From Brumimicrobium glaciale (GTDB taxonomy: Bacteria; Bacteroidota; Bacteroidia; Flavobacteriales_D; Crocinitomicaceae), in NCBI RefSeq assembly GCF_004152935.1, contig NZ_SETE01000005.1:1-64000 (forward strand): a DNA stretch of 64,000 bases, written 5' to 3'. Of this stretch, positions 55,753 through 64,000 are shown in pieces (positions within the stretch are counted from its first letter, which is position 1; each line of letters opens with the position of its first letter). A program made the translations under genes and the position numbers. The notes beneath the pieces are model-generated. The model worked only from the letters and a program-made list of their open reading frames with translations. It was not told the origin of the DNA and ran no database searches.

Positions 55753-56580
55753 ATGGATTTTAAAGGAGAATTAAGGAAAATGAATGTTTCATTCAACGAT
55801 GAAAACGTTGTTCAATATCAAATGCGATTTTTCAATACTGAAACACAAGAAGAACAACTTGTTCCTATGAATGAATTGATAGGTCAAAATGTTTCATTCA
55901 AATTTGATGGAAATATCTTCTGTGTAAAATGCGGAACAAAAACAAAAACTTCGTTTAATCAAGGTTTTTGTTATCCCTGTTTTAAAGACGCTCCAGAATC
56001 TGCTGAATGTATTATTCGTCCAGAATTGTGTAGAGCGCATTTAGGAGAAGGAAGAGACGTTGAATGGGAAGAAAGAAACCACAATCAGCCGCATATTGTT
56101 TATTTAGCTGCAAGTGATGTGGTAAAAGTAGGAGTTACAAGAGGAACACAAATCCCCACAAGATGGATTGACCAAGGAGCAAATGAAGCAATTAAATTAG
56201 CAGAAACTCCGAATCGTTATTTAGCAGGAGTTCTAGAAGTTGCTTTGAAATCTGAATTTACTGATAAAACTAATTGGCGTAAAATGTTGCGCAATGATGT
56301 AGATGAAAGCATCGATTTAGAAGAAACAAAATGGCAATTAGAGGAATTACTCCCTGAAGATCTTGCACAATATATTACAGAAGAAGATGAATTAACAAAC
56401 ATCAATTATCCTGTTTTAGAATTCCCTGTAAAAATAAAAAGTATCAACCTTGATAAATTACCTTCTATTTCTGGAAAGTTAATGGGAATTAAAGGTCAGT
56501 ATTTTTTATTAGATGGAGATCGCGTGATGAATATACGACGACATACGGGATATGAAGTTGAGTTTTCAATTGACAATTGA
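55753..56580 (+). CDS. DUF2797 family protein
   Basis: A 275-residue soluble protein. A zinc-ribbon-like CxxC pair (FCVKCGTKTKTSFNQGFCYPC) sits near residue 55. It is followed by CIIRPELCRAHLGEGRDVEWEE and IVYLAASDVVKVGVTRGTQIPTRWIDQGA, which resembles a GIY-YIG-like core. DUF2797 has no firm function. I take the ATG at 55753 (MDFKGELRKM), not the TTG at 55717. The last residues SIDN and the stop lie in an AATTGACAATTGA repeat. Confidence 0.88.
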   Translation: MDFKGELRKMNVSFNDENVVQYQMRFFNTETQEEQLVPMNELIGQNVSFKFDGNIFCVKCGTKTKTSFNQGFCYPCFKDAPESAECIIRPELCRAHLGEGRDVEWEERNHNQPHIVYLAASDVVKVGVTRGTQIPTRWIDQGANEAIKLAETPNRYLAGVLEVALKSEFTDKTNWRKMLRNDVDESIDLEETKWQLEELLPEDLAQYITEEDELTNINYPVLEFPVKIKSINLDKLPSISGKLMGIKGQYFLLDGDRVMNIRRHTGYEVEFSIDN

Positions 56581-56834
56581 CAATTACGAATTACGAATTA
56601 CTGGAGAGTACTAAATTTCAACTGCGTTGTAATTGAGGTAATCTAAGTACAAATTAGGCAAGAAGAGCTGGAAGTTTCACTTTGATGAAAAGAGATAACA
56701 AAGTGGTTTGTGAAAAATATCCGTGAAAATATAGGTTGCTTTGCAGTTGTACCGAACCTGCCGAAGCATCCGTGTCATCGGCGTTCCAACGAGTCAAACA
56801 ATTATCAATTGTTAATTATAAATTATCAATTGAA
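56567..56834. repeat. AT-rich CAATTGA / ATTACGA repeats between convergent genes
   Basis: At 56567-56600 CAATTGA and ATTACGA are each repeated two to three times. At 56799-56834 a related inverted block (CAATTATCAATTGTTAATT) occurs. Both blocks overlap the stop codons of the flanking convergent genes, which both end in SIDN or SIDNL. The spacer between them holds no gene. Confidence 0.7.
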
Positions 56835-57463
56835 AGGATTTCTTCAATTTCCAATCTCTTAGCGAAAAGAAGACGTTTTCTAAAATAGGTTGTATCTGAA
56901 ATCTTATCTATAACTACTCCTCTGCTTGATGAAGCATGTAGAAAAACCATTTCGTCTCCGGAACCTTCAACAACCATTGCTACATGACCTACAGTTTTCG
57001 AATTAGAGTTCCTTCCTTTAAAAAACACTAAATCACCTTTTGTTACTTCATCCATTGGTATTTTTTGACCTAGTCTAGACAAGTCCCTGCTGTTCCTAGC
57101 TACTTCCGCTCCTACTGATTCAAACATATAGTGTATTAAACCAGAACAATCGATTCCATTGGCTGAATTCCCTGCATATCTATATGGAGTTCCCAAAAGA
57201 TCTGTTCCGCTGGAAACTAAAGAATCAATGAGGTAACTTTTAATCTGACATTCTTCATGATCTTCTGAAATAAGAATCATGGAATCTGCTTTTAAATAGG
57301 AAGAGTCTATACTGGCTAGAGCAGAATCTGAAATAAACAAAATTGATTCTAAACTTAAGAATGTCGAATCCACATTAGCAACAGTAGGCGTTGAAATAAT
57401 TAATGTTGAATCTGGATTAGACCAACTTAATGTCGAGAAAATAAGAATTGATAATAAATTCAT
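56816..57463 (-). CDS. NlpC/P60 (C40) family cell-wall peptidase
   Basis: A 215-residue exported peptidase. Residues 1-15 are a short signal peptide. A Ser-rich region with three (L/M)xx(I/S)D-type repeats follows, and the catalytic domain starts near residue 85. The catalytic triad is readable as C106 (GIDCSGL), H160 (VGHVAM) and H176 (FLHASS). Such enzymes cut D-glutamyl-diamino acid bonds in peptidoglycan peptides. The C terminus lies in an AT-rich repeat. It converges on the DUF2797 gene. Confidence 0.9.
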   Translation of the reverse strand: MNLLSILIFSTLSWSNPDSTLIISTPTVANVDSTFLSLESILFISDSALASIDSSYLKADSMILISEDHEECQIKSYLIDSLVSSGTDLLGTPYRYAGNSANGIDCSGLIHYMFESVGAEVARNSRDLSRLGQKIPMDEVTKGDLVFFKGRNSNSKTVGHVAMVVEGSGDEMVFLHASSSRGVVIDKISDTTYFRKRLLFAKRLEIEEILSIDNL

Positions 57464-57585
57464 ATAAATACTATAAGTATATTTTTTTCGAACATAAAAC
57501 TAACACATTATTCCTATGAAGATCAAAGCTTCACTTTTGTTTAACATAGTTTAGCTATATGACTGGGCAACAAACACCTATAAAC

Positions 57586-58323
57586 TTACAATTTATTGAA
57601 GTGAAAATCTACTGTAAGTTTCTTGTATTGCTGAGTATATTGATTATTCTCATCACGAATTGTTAGTTCACCCAATTGATTTGATGAAGGTTTTTCTATT
57701 TGATTTTCCTTATGAGAAAAAACCAAAACATCTCTAACATGTCGGCCTGGTTTACCATAAATTTTAATTCTATGTTGTAAATATAGGTTGAGATTATCAG
57801 CTATTAACTCCTCCGTTCTTTCTGAAGGTACAATCATCCATAATTCTCCGTTTTCAGTCAGTAGATCTGCTGAATGATTGATCAAATCTTGCAAAGACAT
57901 ACTACTTTCATGGCGAGCTAAACTTCTTTGCTCATTAGCAGAAGGCATTTTGGAATTAAAATAGGGCGGATTAGAAACAATCAAGTCAAACTTGTCAGTC
58001 GGATTGTATACTATAAAATTTTGTTGAAGTGCTTCAAAGTGATTTGGAAAATCAGCATTCTCGAAATTGATTTTCGCTTGTAAAACTGCTTGTTCGTCGA
58101 TATCAATTCCTGTGATGTGAGCTGAAGAATTGTTTTGCGCTAACATTAAAGCAATAACGCCACATCCTGTTCCGACATCTAGGATTCTTTGGTTCAATTC
58201 AGATTTCTCGTTTGAAATAGTAAGTGGATTAACCAAAGCACCCAAAACCATGGCATCTGTTCCTATTTTCTGTGGAGCATTGGTTTGATGAACTTTGAAT
58301 TTTTTGAATTTAAAAATACTCAT
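57586..58323 (-). CDS. trmN6: tRNA1(Val) adenine(37)-N6-methyltransferase
   Basis: A 245-residue SAM-dependent N6-adenine methyltransferase of the YfiC type. The N-terminal FKKFKVHQTNAPQKIGTDAMVLGAL is the family start. The SAM loop is DVGTGCGV (49-56), the acidic GIDIDEQAV follows, and the catalytic NPPY is at 118-121. It methylates A37 of tRNA-Val. It stands alone: the gap to rimM contains two copies of a palindromic repeat. Confidence 0.92.
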   Translation of the reverse strand: MSIFKFKKFKVHQTNAPQKIGTDAMVLGALVNPLTISNEKSELNQRILDVGTGCGVIALMLAQNNSSAHITGIDIDEQAVLQAKINFENADFPNHFEALQQNFIVYNPTDKFDLIVSNPPYFNSKMPSANEQRSLARHESSMSLQDLINHSADLLTENGELWMIVPSERTEELIADNLNLYLQHRIKIYGKPGRHVRDVLVFSHKENQIEKPSSNQLGELTIRDENNQYTQQYKKLTVDFHFNKL

Positions 58324-58378
58324 TTAAATCAACGGGATAAAATTTGATAATCAATAACGCTAATTTGAAATTTTAATG

Positions 58379-58476
58379 TACGGACGATTTGCAAATCGTC
58401 CCTATCATTCAGAAATTTCAATAATCATAAGGGCAATTTGGGATTTGTAGTACGGACGATTTGCAAATCGTCCCTA
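58379..58476. repeat. Two copies of a 20-bp perfect palindrome (REP-like)
   Basis: GGACGATTTGCAAATCGTCC occurs at 58382-58401 and 58454-58473, each preceded by GTAC or TAC and followed by CT. The second copy touches the rimM stop codon (58474-58476). It is flanked by GGATTTGTAG (58441) and its exact reverse complement (58474-58483), which is the end of the rimM coding sequence. The 150-bp gap has no gene. Confidence 0.9.
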
Positions 58477-59010
58477 CAAATCCAAATACATCTCAATCAA
58501 ACCCGGAGCAGATTGAACATGCAATTCTTTTTTATCTCTGTCCACACTTTGCACAAGGTCATTTCCTAGAGGAAGTAAAACTTCTTTGTCTAGTTTGTTA
58601 TTTTGAACTTGCAGTAATGGATTTATTTTAAAATCTAGTACTTGCACTACTTCTCCTACTTCACCGAAATTTACATCGACAACAGTATAACCAATAATTT
58701 CATGGTCATAATAATTCTTTCCTGAAAGCTGTGGAAGCTTATCTAGGGCAAGGAAAAGTTCTTTTTTTAGGATAATTTTGGCTGCATTTTCTGTATCAAC
58801 TCCTTCGAATTTTACTTTTGCAAAACCTTTGTCTTTCAATTCAATCTTTTCTACAAAGAATGGAGTAAGGATTCCGTCTATATCAATATAAACAGCGTCA
58901 AGGTTTGCGTAATCTTCTGGATTAGTTGCATCAAAAAAAAGCGAAACTTCACCTTTATAACTGTGAAGTTTCGCTACGTAACCAAGATTAAAGCAATCTG
59001 CTTTATTCAT
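58474..59010 (-). CDS. rimM: Ribosome maturation factor RimM
   Basis: A 178-residue protein with the N-terminal RimM barrel (FNLGYVAKLHSYKGEVSLFF) and a C-terminal PRC barrel (YYDHEIIGYTVVDV, LLQVQNNKLDKEVLLPL). RimM binds S19 and helps mature the 30S subunit head. It follows rpsP by 30 nt, the conserved pairing. The last codons and the stop abut a REP palindrome. Confidence 0.95.
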   Translation of the reverse strand: MNKADCFNLGYVAKLHSYKGEVSLFFDATNPEDYANLDAVYIDIDGILTPFFVEKIELKDKGFAKVKFEGVDTENAAKIILKKELFLALDKLPQLSGKNYYDHEIIGYTVVDVNFGEVGEVVQVLDFKINPLLQVQNNKLDKEVLLPLGNDLVQSVDRDKKELHVQSAPGLIEMYLDL

Positions 59011-59040
59011 TTTCTTTAACGATTGTGAGAAATTAATCTC

Positions 59041-59652
59041 TTATTTTTCGTCTTCTTTTTTAGCTTCTTTTGCAGCTTCTACAACTGGATCCTTTTCAGG
59101 AGTTGGAACTGGTGTAGTCGCTTCTTCAGTTGCTTCTGCAGCTGGAGTTTCTTCTGCAGCTGGAGCTTCTTCTTCAACTACCTCTTCTACTTCTGGAGCA
59201 TTTTTGGCAGCAATTGCAGCAGCTCTATCTGTATTCGTCTTGCGCTCTGCAGCTAAACGATCAGATTCTGCTTTCTTAATTGAATCAGAATGTCCTTCTG
59301 TTTTCTTAGTAATCTTAGCTCCTTTATCGTTCATCCATGCTTCGAATTTCGTCTCAACATCAGCTTCTGATAAAGCACCTTTTGCTACACCTTTAATAAG
59401 GTGGTTTTTGAACAATACACCTTTGTACGAAAGAATCGCACGCGCTGTATCAGACATTTCAGCACCTGTACCAACCCACGTTAAAGTTCTGTCGAAATCG
59501 ATATCGATTGTCGCAGGATTCGTGTTTGGGTTGTAAGTACCTAATTTTTCGATGAAGCGACCATCACGTGGAGCACGTGAATCTGCTACTACTACGTGGT
59601 AAAAAGCATAACCTTTTTTACCGTGTCTTTGCAATCTAATTTTTGTTGCCAT
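59041..59652 (-). CDS. rpsP: 30S ribosomal protein S16 with long C-terminal extension
   Basis: Residues 1-80 are S16 ([42 protein letters not shown] in part, then [11 protein letters not shown]). The E. coli protein ends near residue 82. Here the chain reaches 203 residues, with a region rich in Lys and Ala (100-150) and then an acidic Ala/Glu/Pro/Thr tail with [15 protein letters not shown]-like repeats. Extended S16 proteins are usual in Bacteroidota. The tail is probably disordered. A -7 box lies upstream and rimM follows after 30 nt. Confidence 0.95.
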   Translation of the reverse strand: MATKIRLQRHGKKGYAFYHVVVADSRAPRDGRFIEKLGTYNPNTNPATIDIDFDRTLTWVGTGAEMSDTARAILSYKGVLFKNHLIKGVAKGALSEADVETKFEAWMNDKGAKITKKTEGHSDSIKKAESDRLAAERKTNTDRAAAIAAKNAPEVEEVVEEEAPAAEETPAAEATEEATTPVPTPEKDPVVEAAKEAKKEDEK

Positions 59653-59707
59653 AATGTTTTATTGGTTGGAGTTCGAAACCCCTATTAATAATATTTATTT
59701 AAGGGTG

Positions 59708-59715
59708 CAAATATA
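59708..59715 (-). promoter_or_regulatory. Candidate -7 box for rpsP-rimM
   Basis: On the minus strand this is TATATTTG, an exact fit to TAnnTTTG, 55 nt upstream of the rpsP ATG. Such a leader length would leave room for regulation of the ribosomal operon. Confidence 0.5.
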
Positions 59716-59862
59716 GTGGTATTTTCTTGTAAAAGTAATTAAAAATGAAAAATGATGAATTTAAAATAAAAGCATAAATTTCATCTTCCTCTATCCCACC
59801 CGATTATTTCAGGACAAGCTTTCCAATGCGGGTGGCGATTATATTCAATCGATTACAATTAA

Positions 59863-60042
59863 AAAAGAGATTCCTCCATTTTAAAAACCTGTGGTTTTAG
59901 TAAAATGTTCGGAATGACAATCGAGTAGTGGTGTTTTCGAAAAAAAAGGATGTTCAAGCGGAGCTTGAACATCCTTTTTTTTCGACTTTTAAAAACAAAA
60001 AACTGTCATCCCGACAGAGTGCAACGACGAGGGATCTCTTTT
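59863..60042. mobile_element. Composite inverted-repeat element with central terminator hairpin
   Basis: Nested inverted repeats: AAAAGAGATTCCTC (59863) with GAGGGATCTCTTTT (to 60042), then CGGAATGACA (59910) with TGTCATCCCG (60004-60013). In the centre is a perfect 22-bp stem (59937-59958 and 59964-59985, loop CGGAG) whose arms contain eight A and eight T. The hairpin can end transcripts from either strand, in particular the ABC-F gene at 60131. A further CCACCCG/CGGGTGG pair lies at 59796-59835. No gene lies in 59653-60130. Confidence 0.75.
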
Positions 60043-60130
60043 AAATTTAAAAGCAGAAGTCTGAGTGGATAAATAAAATCATCAGTTGATCTCGTCTCTC
60101 TCTAAACTCTCTCCCTCTGAATTTTGCCCT

Positions 60131-62023
60131 CTAAGCAAACTCCGCCAACTCCATCCATCTCTCCGTCTTTCCCTCCAACTCCGACATCAATTCTCCAATG
60201 CGTTTACTTGCATCGTTGAGTTCGTCTGAAGATGCTTTTCCGCCAGAAAGAATTCCAGTTAATTTCTCTTTTTCGTTTTCTAACTTTTCTATTTCTGAAT
60301 CCAATGTTTTGAATTCTTGGTCTTCTTTAAAGCTTAATTTTCTTTTGGCAGCTTCTTGTTGCACTGGTTTTTCTACCTTCTTTTCAACTGGCGCTTTCTT
60401 AGCTTCCGCTTTTTCTAATCTTTTTTCTGCTTGTTCTTCTAGGATATCTTTTTTCAATTGATCTCTGTAAATCGTATAGTTTCCAGTGATGTCTTTGATT
60501 TTAGCGTCTCCTTCGAAAACGAAGATGTGATCCACCATTTTATCCATGAAGTAACGGTCGTGAGAAACAACGATTAAACAACCTTGGAAATTCTTAAGGT
60601 AATCTTCCAAAACACTCAAAATATAAATATCCAAGTCATTGGTTGGCTCATCGAGAATTAGGAAGTTAGGATTTGACATCAAAACTTTCATCAATTTCAA
60701 ACGGCGCTGCTCTCCCCCACTCAATTTGTACACATAATTGTAATGCATACTGCGTGGGAAAAGGAATTTTTCAAGGAAATGTGCTGCTGACATTTCTCTT
60801 CCTTTTTCTAAAGGAATAAATTCTGCGACATCGCGAATAACGTCAATCACTTTCATGTTTACGTCCACCTCGATGTTGGCTTGAGAATAATATCCAAACA
60901 CCACTGTATCTCCAACAACTACTTTTCCTGCATCTGGCTCTTCTTCTCCAGTAATTATACGTAAAAGTGTAGATTTCCCTACTCCGTTTGGCCCAACAAT
61001 TCCTAAACGTTCTTGACGTTTAAAAGTATAAGTTAAATTATCGAGAATCCTAAGGTCTGGATAGCTTTTTGAAACTTTGTGCAATTCCAAAATTTTAGAT
61101 CCCAAACGTTCCATTTTAATTGGAATTTCGAGTTCTTCTTTTTCTATGTTTTGACCTGCTGTTTGCTTAATTCCTTCAAAAGCATCTGTTCTTGCTTTTT
61201 GCTTAGTTCCACGCGCTTTTGGTTGTCTTCTGATCCATTGCAATTCTGATTTGAATAAACTTCTCGCTTTTCCAACTTCAATGGCTTTGTTTTCTTCACG
61301 TTCGGCTTTTTTCTCTAAATAGTAAGAGAAATTTCCTTTGTAACGGTAGATCTGTTCATCTTCTAATTCATAGATAATATCTGTAATTACCTCCAAGAAG
61401 TAACGGTCGTGTGTTACCATGAATAAAGTAGAATTCGATTTTGAAAGGTATTCTTCCAACCATTCAATCATATCTAAATCGAGGTGGTTGGTTGGCTCAT
61501 CCAGAAACAAAAAGTCTGGTTCTGAAATCAATACTTTCGCCAAGGCTACTCGTTTTCGTTGACCTCCAGAAAGCGTTGAAATTTTTGCGTCGTGATTATC
61601 TAGTTTCAATTTAGACAATACTTGTTCAACCAAACTGTCTAAATCCCATGCATTTAATTCTGAAATTTCTTCAAAAAGATCTGCCATTGCCATTTCGTCA
61701 TTATCACGAACAGCTTTAGAATATTTCTTAAAGACGTTTAATTTCGGTAAATCATGATCGAAAATCTCTTCGTAAATCGTGTTTTCAGGATTCAAATCAT
61801 CTGCTTGCTGTAAATAAGCGATATTGATTCCATTACGGAAAACGACTCTTCCACTATCAAAAGGCTCTTCGCCCATGATACAACGGATTAAAGTTGATTT
61901 TCCACTTCCGTTTTTAGCAACTAATGCTACTTTTTGACCTTGGTCTATACCAAAGCTTAAGTTCTCAAAAATCGTACGATCTGCATACGTTTTGGTCAAC
62001 TGTTCAACTGATAAATAATTCAT
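60131..62023 (-). CDS. ABC-F family ATP-binding protein (Uup-like)
   Basis: A 630-residue soluble protein with two ABC domains and no membrane helices. The first has Walker A AKNGSGKST, signature LSGGQRKR and Walker B FLFLDEPTNHLDL. The second has GPNGVGKST, LSGGEQRR and FLILDEPTNDLDI. The linker between them is charged (KARGTKQKARTDAF) and the C terminus is a Lys/Glu coiled coil. ABC-F proteins act on the ribosome as translation or assembly factors, and some give antibiotic resistance. The C-terminal coiled coil and length point to the Uup subgroup. It overlaps the DUF4293 stop by 1 nt. Confidence 0.94.
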   Translation of the reverse strand: MNYLSVEQLTKTYADRTIFENLSFGIDQGQKVALVAKNGSGKSTLIRCIMGEEPFDSGRVVFRNGINIAYLQQADDLNPENTIYEEIFDHDLPKLNVFKKYSKAVRDNDEMAMADLFEEISELNAWDLDSLVEQVLSKLKLDNHDAKISTLSGGQRKRVALAKVLISEPDFLFLDEPTNHLDLDMIEWLEEYLSKSNSTLFMVTHDRYFLEVITDIIYELEDEQIYRYKGNFSYYLEKKAEREENKAIEVGKARSLFKSELQWIRRQPKARGTKQKARTDAFEGIKQTAGQNIEKEELEIPIKMERLGSKILELHKVSKSYPDLRILDNLTYTFKRQERLGIVGPNGVGKSTLLRIITGEEEPDAGKVVVGDTVVFGYYSQANIEVDVNMKVIDVIRDVAEFIPLEKGREMSAAHFLEKFLFPRSMHYNYVYKLSGGEQRRLKLMKVLMSNPNFLILDEPTNDLDIYILSVLEDYLKNFQGCLIVVSHDRYFMDKMVDHIFVFEGDAKIKDITGNYTIYRDQLKKDILEEQAEKRLEKAEAKKAPVEKKVEKPVQQEAAKRKLSFKEDQEFKTLDSEIEKLENEKEKLTGILSGGKASSDELNDASKRIGELMSELEGKTERWMELAEFA

Positions 62024-62595
62024 TAACGGATACGATCTATAGATTTAATAAGTCGTACATCACGACGAATTCCAATGTTTGCCAAGAAAGAAAATGACAA
62101 GGCAATAACGATGCAGTAAAAACCAAATGCCAAATGCGTGCTGCTAGTATAATCAGCCGATCCAGGAATGGTGCTCCCGCGTAAAAAGTTGTATAAAACA
62201 ATGCTTACACCAAATAAAATGAAGTTTAAAACGAATAATAAGCGCCCTAATTTCAATTGGCGTTTTAAGTTTTTATACCCTAACAAAACCACTGTTGTGA
62301 GCATTGCTAATAATATAGTAATAGAATAAAATGGAAAATAAAAAGTTGGAACTCCTTTCATATCTCCATCAATATCAACCTTTCCTGTTGCTTCTCTTAA
62401 TAGCTGAATATTTTTATCAGTCAATTCTCCATGAACATGAAGGTCCTTCTGAACTCCATAAACATTCCCATGACTAATTATGTCGAATTGGTCTTTTTGC
62501 GCTACTTCAGTAACAAAAACATCCGTTCCGATGCTTAGCATAATCAAAGCTCCTAAAGTCAGCAATAAATAAAGGGATTGAACGCGTTGAATCAT
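62023..62595 (-). CDS. DUF4293 family membrane protein
   Basis: A 190-residue protein starting MIQRVQSLYLLLT, the typical DUF4293 start. It has four hydrophobic helices (about 8-25, 85-105, 118-138, 152-175) and a hydrophilic loop of about 60 residues after the first. The function is unknown. It is transcribed ahead of the ABC-F gene with a 1-nt overlap, so the two are coupled. A -7 box lies at 62612-62619. Confidence 0.9.
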   Translation of the reverse strand: MIQRVQSLYLLLTLGALIMLSIGTDVFVTEVAQKDQFDIISHGNVYGVQKDLHVHGELTDKNIQLLREATGKVDIDGDMKGVPTFYFPFYSITILLAMLTTVVLLGYKNLKRQLKLGRLLFVLNFILFGVSIVLYNFLRGSTIPGSADYTSSTHLAFGFYCIVIALSFSFLANIGIRRDVRLIKSIDRIR

Positions 62596-62611
62596 ATTTT
62601 GAAATTTTACG

Positions 62612-62619
62612 CAAAGATA
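62612..62619 (-). promoter_or_regulatory. Candidate -7 box for DUF4293 and ABC-F
   Basis: TATCTTTG on the minus strand fits TAnnTTTG and lies 16 nt before the ATG at 62595. Confidence 0.5.
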
Positions 62620-62710
62620 GTTTTTTTTGGTGAATGTTTACTGTATAATGCATGAGGTGAATTAAAGATTCAAAATTTGAAGGATTCAAAGATTGGAGGA
62701 ATAGAATATT

Positions 62711-63160
62711 TTACCTCAAAGTGTACAGAGTTTTCGTAGAGGAATGTGTGGTAGAGTTGAAAAATGGAACGCGGATGACAAGAATGCAAGCAACGCGGTC
62801 CCGAAAGCTTTCGGGATTCGCGGATTTAAAAAAGATTGGAAGATTAAAGAGATATTTAAGATAAACAAATGCTTTGTAATAATGTGAAACTAAATTCATA
62901 TGCGATACAGCATTATTCAATTCGTAATTAAACCATTCGTAATTTCTAATTGATTCTTGCGTCCTATATCTGCCTCCACCTCTAATCTGTTGTCTGTTCT
63001 TGCTACGCTTTAAATTACCCAAAAAGGAGCTTCCCGTGGTCGCTCTTTTGGTGTAAACAGCTGTGCAGAACAGTTCAACAGGATTTCCGTTTTTGTCAGG
63101 GCCGGGAGGAGATGCTTCGACTGGAAGAGGAAGCTTAGAATTCATTAGACCAAAAATCAC
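62711..63160 (-). CDS. Doubtful ORF, possible gene remnant
   Basis: An open frame of 149 codons whose first half reads like protein (ASPPGPDKNGNPVELFCTAVYTK, GGGRYRTQESIRN). The second half runs through a palindromic repeat (62799-62816) and AT-rich spacer. No family was recognised and no signal or domain was seen. It may be the decayed end of a lost gene or simply an open stretch. The whole 62596-63412 gap contains no better candidate. Confidence 0.2.
   Translation of the reverse strand: MIFGLMNSKLPLPVEASPPGPDKNGNPVELFCTAVYTKRATTGSSFLGNLKRSKNRQQIRGGGRYRTQESIRNYEWFNYELNNAVSHMNLVSHYYKAFVYLKYLFNLPIFFKSANPESFRDRVACILVIRVPFFNSTTHSSTKTLYTLR
62799..62816. repeat. 18-bp perfect palindrome
   Basis: TCCCGAAAGCTTTCGGGA is fully self-complementary and sits in a GC-richer stretch flanked by CGCGG and CGCGGA. 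It resembles the other REP-like elements in the window. Confidence 0.8.
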
Positions 63161-63412
63161 TAAGAAAAAGAAGTTCTAAAAAGCAGATCACGAAGTGGCA
63201 TCGAAGTTAATAACTTAAATGCAAGTAATCCTCTTATTCCTATTTAGCAGATTAATTTCTCTTTTGATGATTACCCGAGTTATTTATTTTTTACTATATT
63301 TACAAAAGAGCAAAGGTAAAACCCCATTCAATAGCCCTAAAACTAGTTTATACTATAAGTTTTACTCCTATTCTTACTCTCCTTATCTTTAACAACTTAA
63401 TATATTACAAAT

Positions 63413-63982
63413 ATGAAAAAAACTATTCTAATTTTCCTAATAGTAATTTTATCAACAACTTCAACTTTTTCTCAAGACTATTTCATTGCTGATAATGACA
63501 CGACTTACTGCCAAGATTTAGCATATTCTACAACAAGCCAAGGTTATCTAAAAAAAATGAGTTATGAGAGCCTCGATGGCAGCTTGGTTAAATATGAAAA
63601 AAGGAAAAAATGTCCTAACGTAACTACTTTTCACATAAAAGATAAAACCATCGATAGAATTCCTTTAAAAGCAAGCAAACCAAATTCATATGTGAGATTT
63701 ATATCTAGGGCTGTTAATGGAAAAATAAAAACATACTCTAATGCTTCTAGTAAAGCGTACAGTTATTCAATAGGAGAGGAAGTAATGGGTGAATATCACT
63801 ATACTATCCAAATGCCCGATGGCAAATTCTACGATATAAGGAAAAAAAAGAATATGAAAAAGTATATCATACCATACCTTTTAGAATGTAAAGAATTTAA
63901 AAATCAATATAAAGGTGAATTTAAAACTGCTGAGCCACTTTTTAATAAAACAATAGAATTATACAATTCTTTGTGCCAATAG
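63413..63982 (+). CDS. Exported protein of unknown function (189 residues)
   Basis: The signal peptide covers residues 1-20 (ending TFSQ). The mature protein is basic, with four cysteines (near 33, 67, 158 and 188) and no further membrane helix. YSIGEEVMGEYHYTIQMPDGKFYDIRKKKNMKKYIIPYLLEC resembles, in style, small secreted Bacteroidota proteins with a beta core and a helical tail. I do not recognise the family. It is complete within the window and stands alone. Confidence 0.75.
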   Translation: MKKTILIFLIVILSTTSTFSQDYFIADNDTTYCQDLAYSTTSQGYLKKMSYESLDGSLVKYEKRKKCPNVTTFHIKDKTIDRIPLKASKPNSYVRFISRAVNGKIKTYSNASSKAYSYSIGEEVMGEYHYTIQMPDGKFYDIRKKKNMKKYIIPYLLECKEFKNQYKGEFKTAEPLFNKTIELYNSLCQ

Positions 63983-64000
63983 TTAAATAATATTGGAATT

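Noticed and set aside
60131-62023. ABC-F gene as an antibiotic-resistance determinant
   Set aside because: The C-terminal coiled coil and the housekeeping context fit the Uup-like group. Nothing indicates a resistance-type member.

Overview
The window is AT-rich bacterial chromosome from the phylum Bacteroidota, most likely order Flavobacteriales. The reasons are a T9SS type B (gliding-motility-associated) C-terminal sorting domain at 27209-30283, Bacteroidota-restricted families (DUF1599, BT_3928-like DoxX protein, DUF4199, DUF4293), a Rho factor with a long disordered insert, few Shine-Dalgarno sequences, and upstream boxes matching the Bacteroidota -7 consensus TAnnTTTG. A Crocinitomicaceae-like host is plausible but is only an inference. 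No prophage, plasmid, CRISPR array, rRNA or intact insertion sequence was seen. The window is mostly housekeeping plus lineage-specific cell-envelope genes.

Layout. 1-293 is non-coding and holds a GC-richer, hairpin-rich block that could be a small RNA. 294-3706 (minus) is an apparent operon of folP, a PAS histidine kinase and an unusual response regulator fused to a Crp/Fnr module. 3763-20837 (plus) is a long run: DUF1599, DoxX/BT_3928, tpiA, prmA, a 1534-residue exported protein, plsY, and a 2584-residue TPR/PD40/SPOR-like protein with six in-phase 180-bp repeats. 21061-24122 carries a DUF819 membrane protein with an added periplasmic domain, a histone-deacetylase-like hydrolase and TspO. 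24463-26862 (minus) is rho plus DUF4199, followed by an intrinsic terminator. 27209-30705 (minus) is a large T9SS-secreted PKD adhesin and a small exported partner. tRNA-His lies at 31215-31289 (minus).

31658-37860 (plus) holds a Gfo/Idh/MocA dehydrogenase, a lipoprotein, a polyisoprenyl-phosphate sugar transferase, pyrR-pyrB, a STAS protein and RNase Z. 38054-42828 holds a small membrane protein, a thioesterase, an unknown helical protein, a TsaC/Sua5-like protein with a TTG start, a DECD-box RNA helicase and an aspartyl-protease lipoprotein. 43092-48825 is a complete seven-gene Mrp (mnhA-G) cation/proton antiporter operon. A Ca2+/Na+ exchanger and a TatA with a duplicated tail follow on the minus strand. 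51489-53197 is etfB-etfA. 53298-55518 is a bifunctional-nuclease protein overlapping a NupC-type nucleoside transporter that is cut by one in-frame TGA. 55753-62595 holds DUF2797, an NlpC/P60 peptidase, trmN6, rimM-rpsP, and an ABC-F ATPase with DUF4293. An exported protein of unknown function closes the window.

The most notable observations are the in-frame TGA in nupC, the nested repeat architecture of the 2584-residue protein, the palindromic REP/MITE-like elements that fill intergenic gaps and sometimes abut or supply stop codons, the folP-linked hybrid regulator, and the candidate small RNA at the left edge. I found no clearly new multi-gene defence or biosynthetic system. The giant exported proteins and the palindromic elements are the least explained sequences here.
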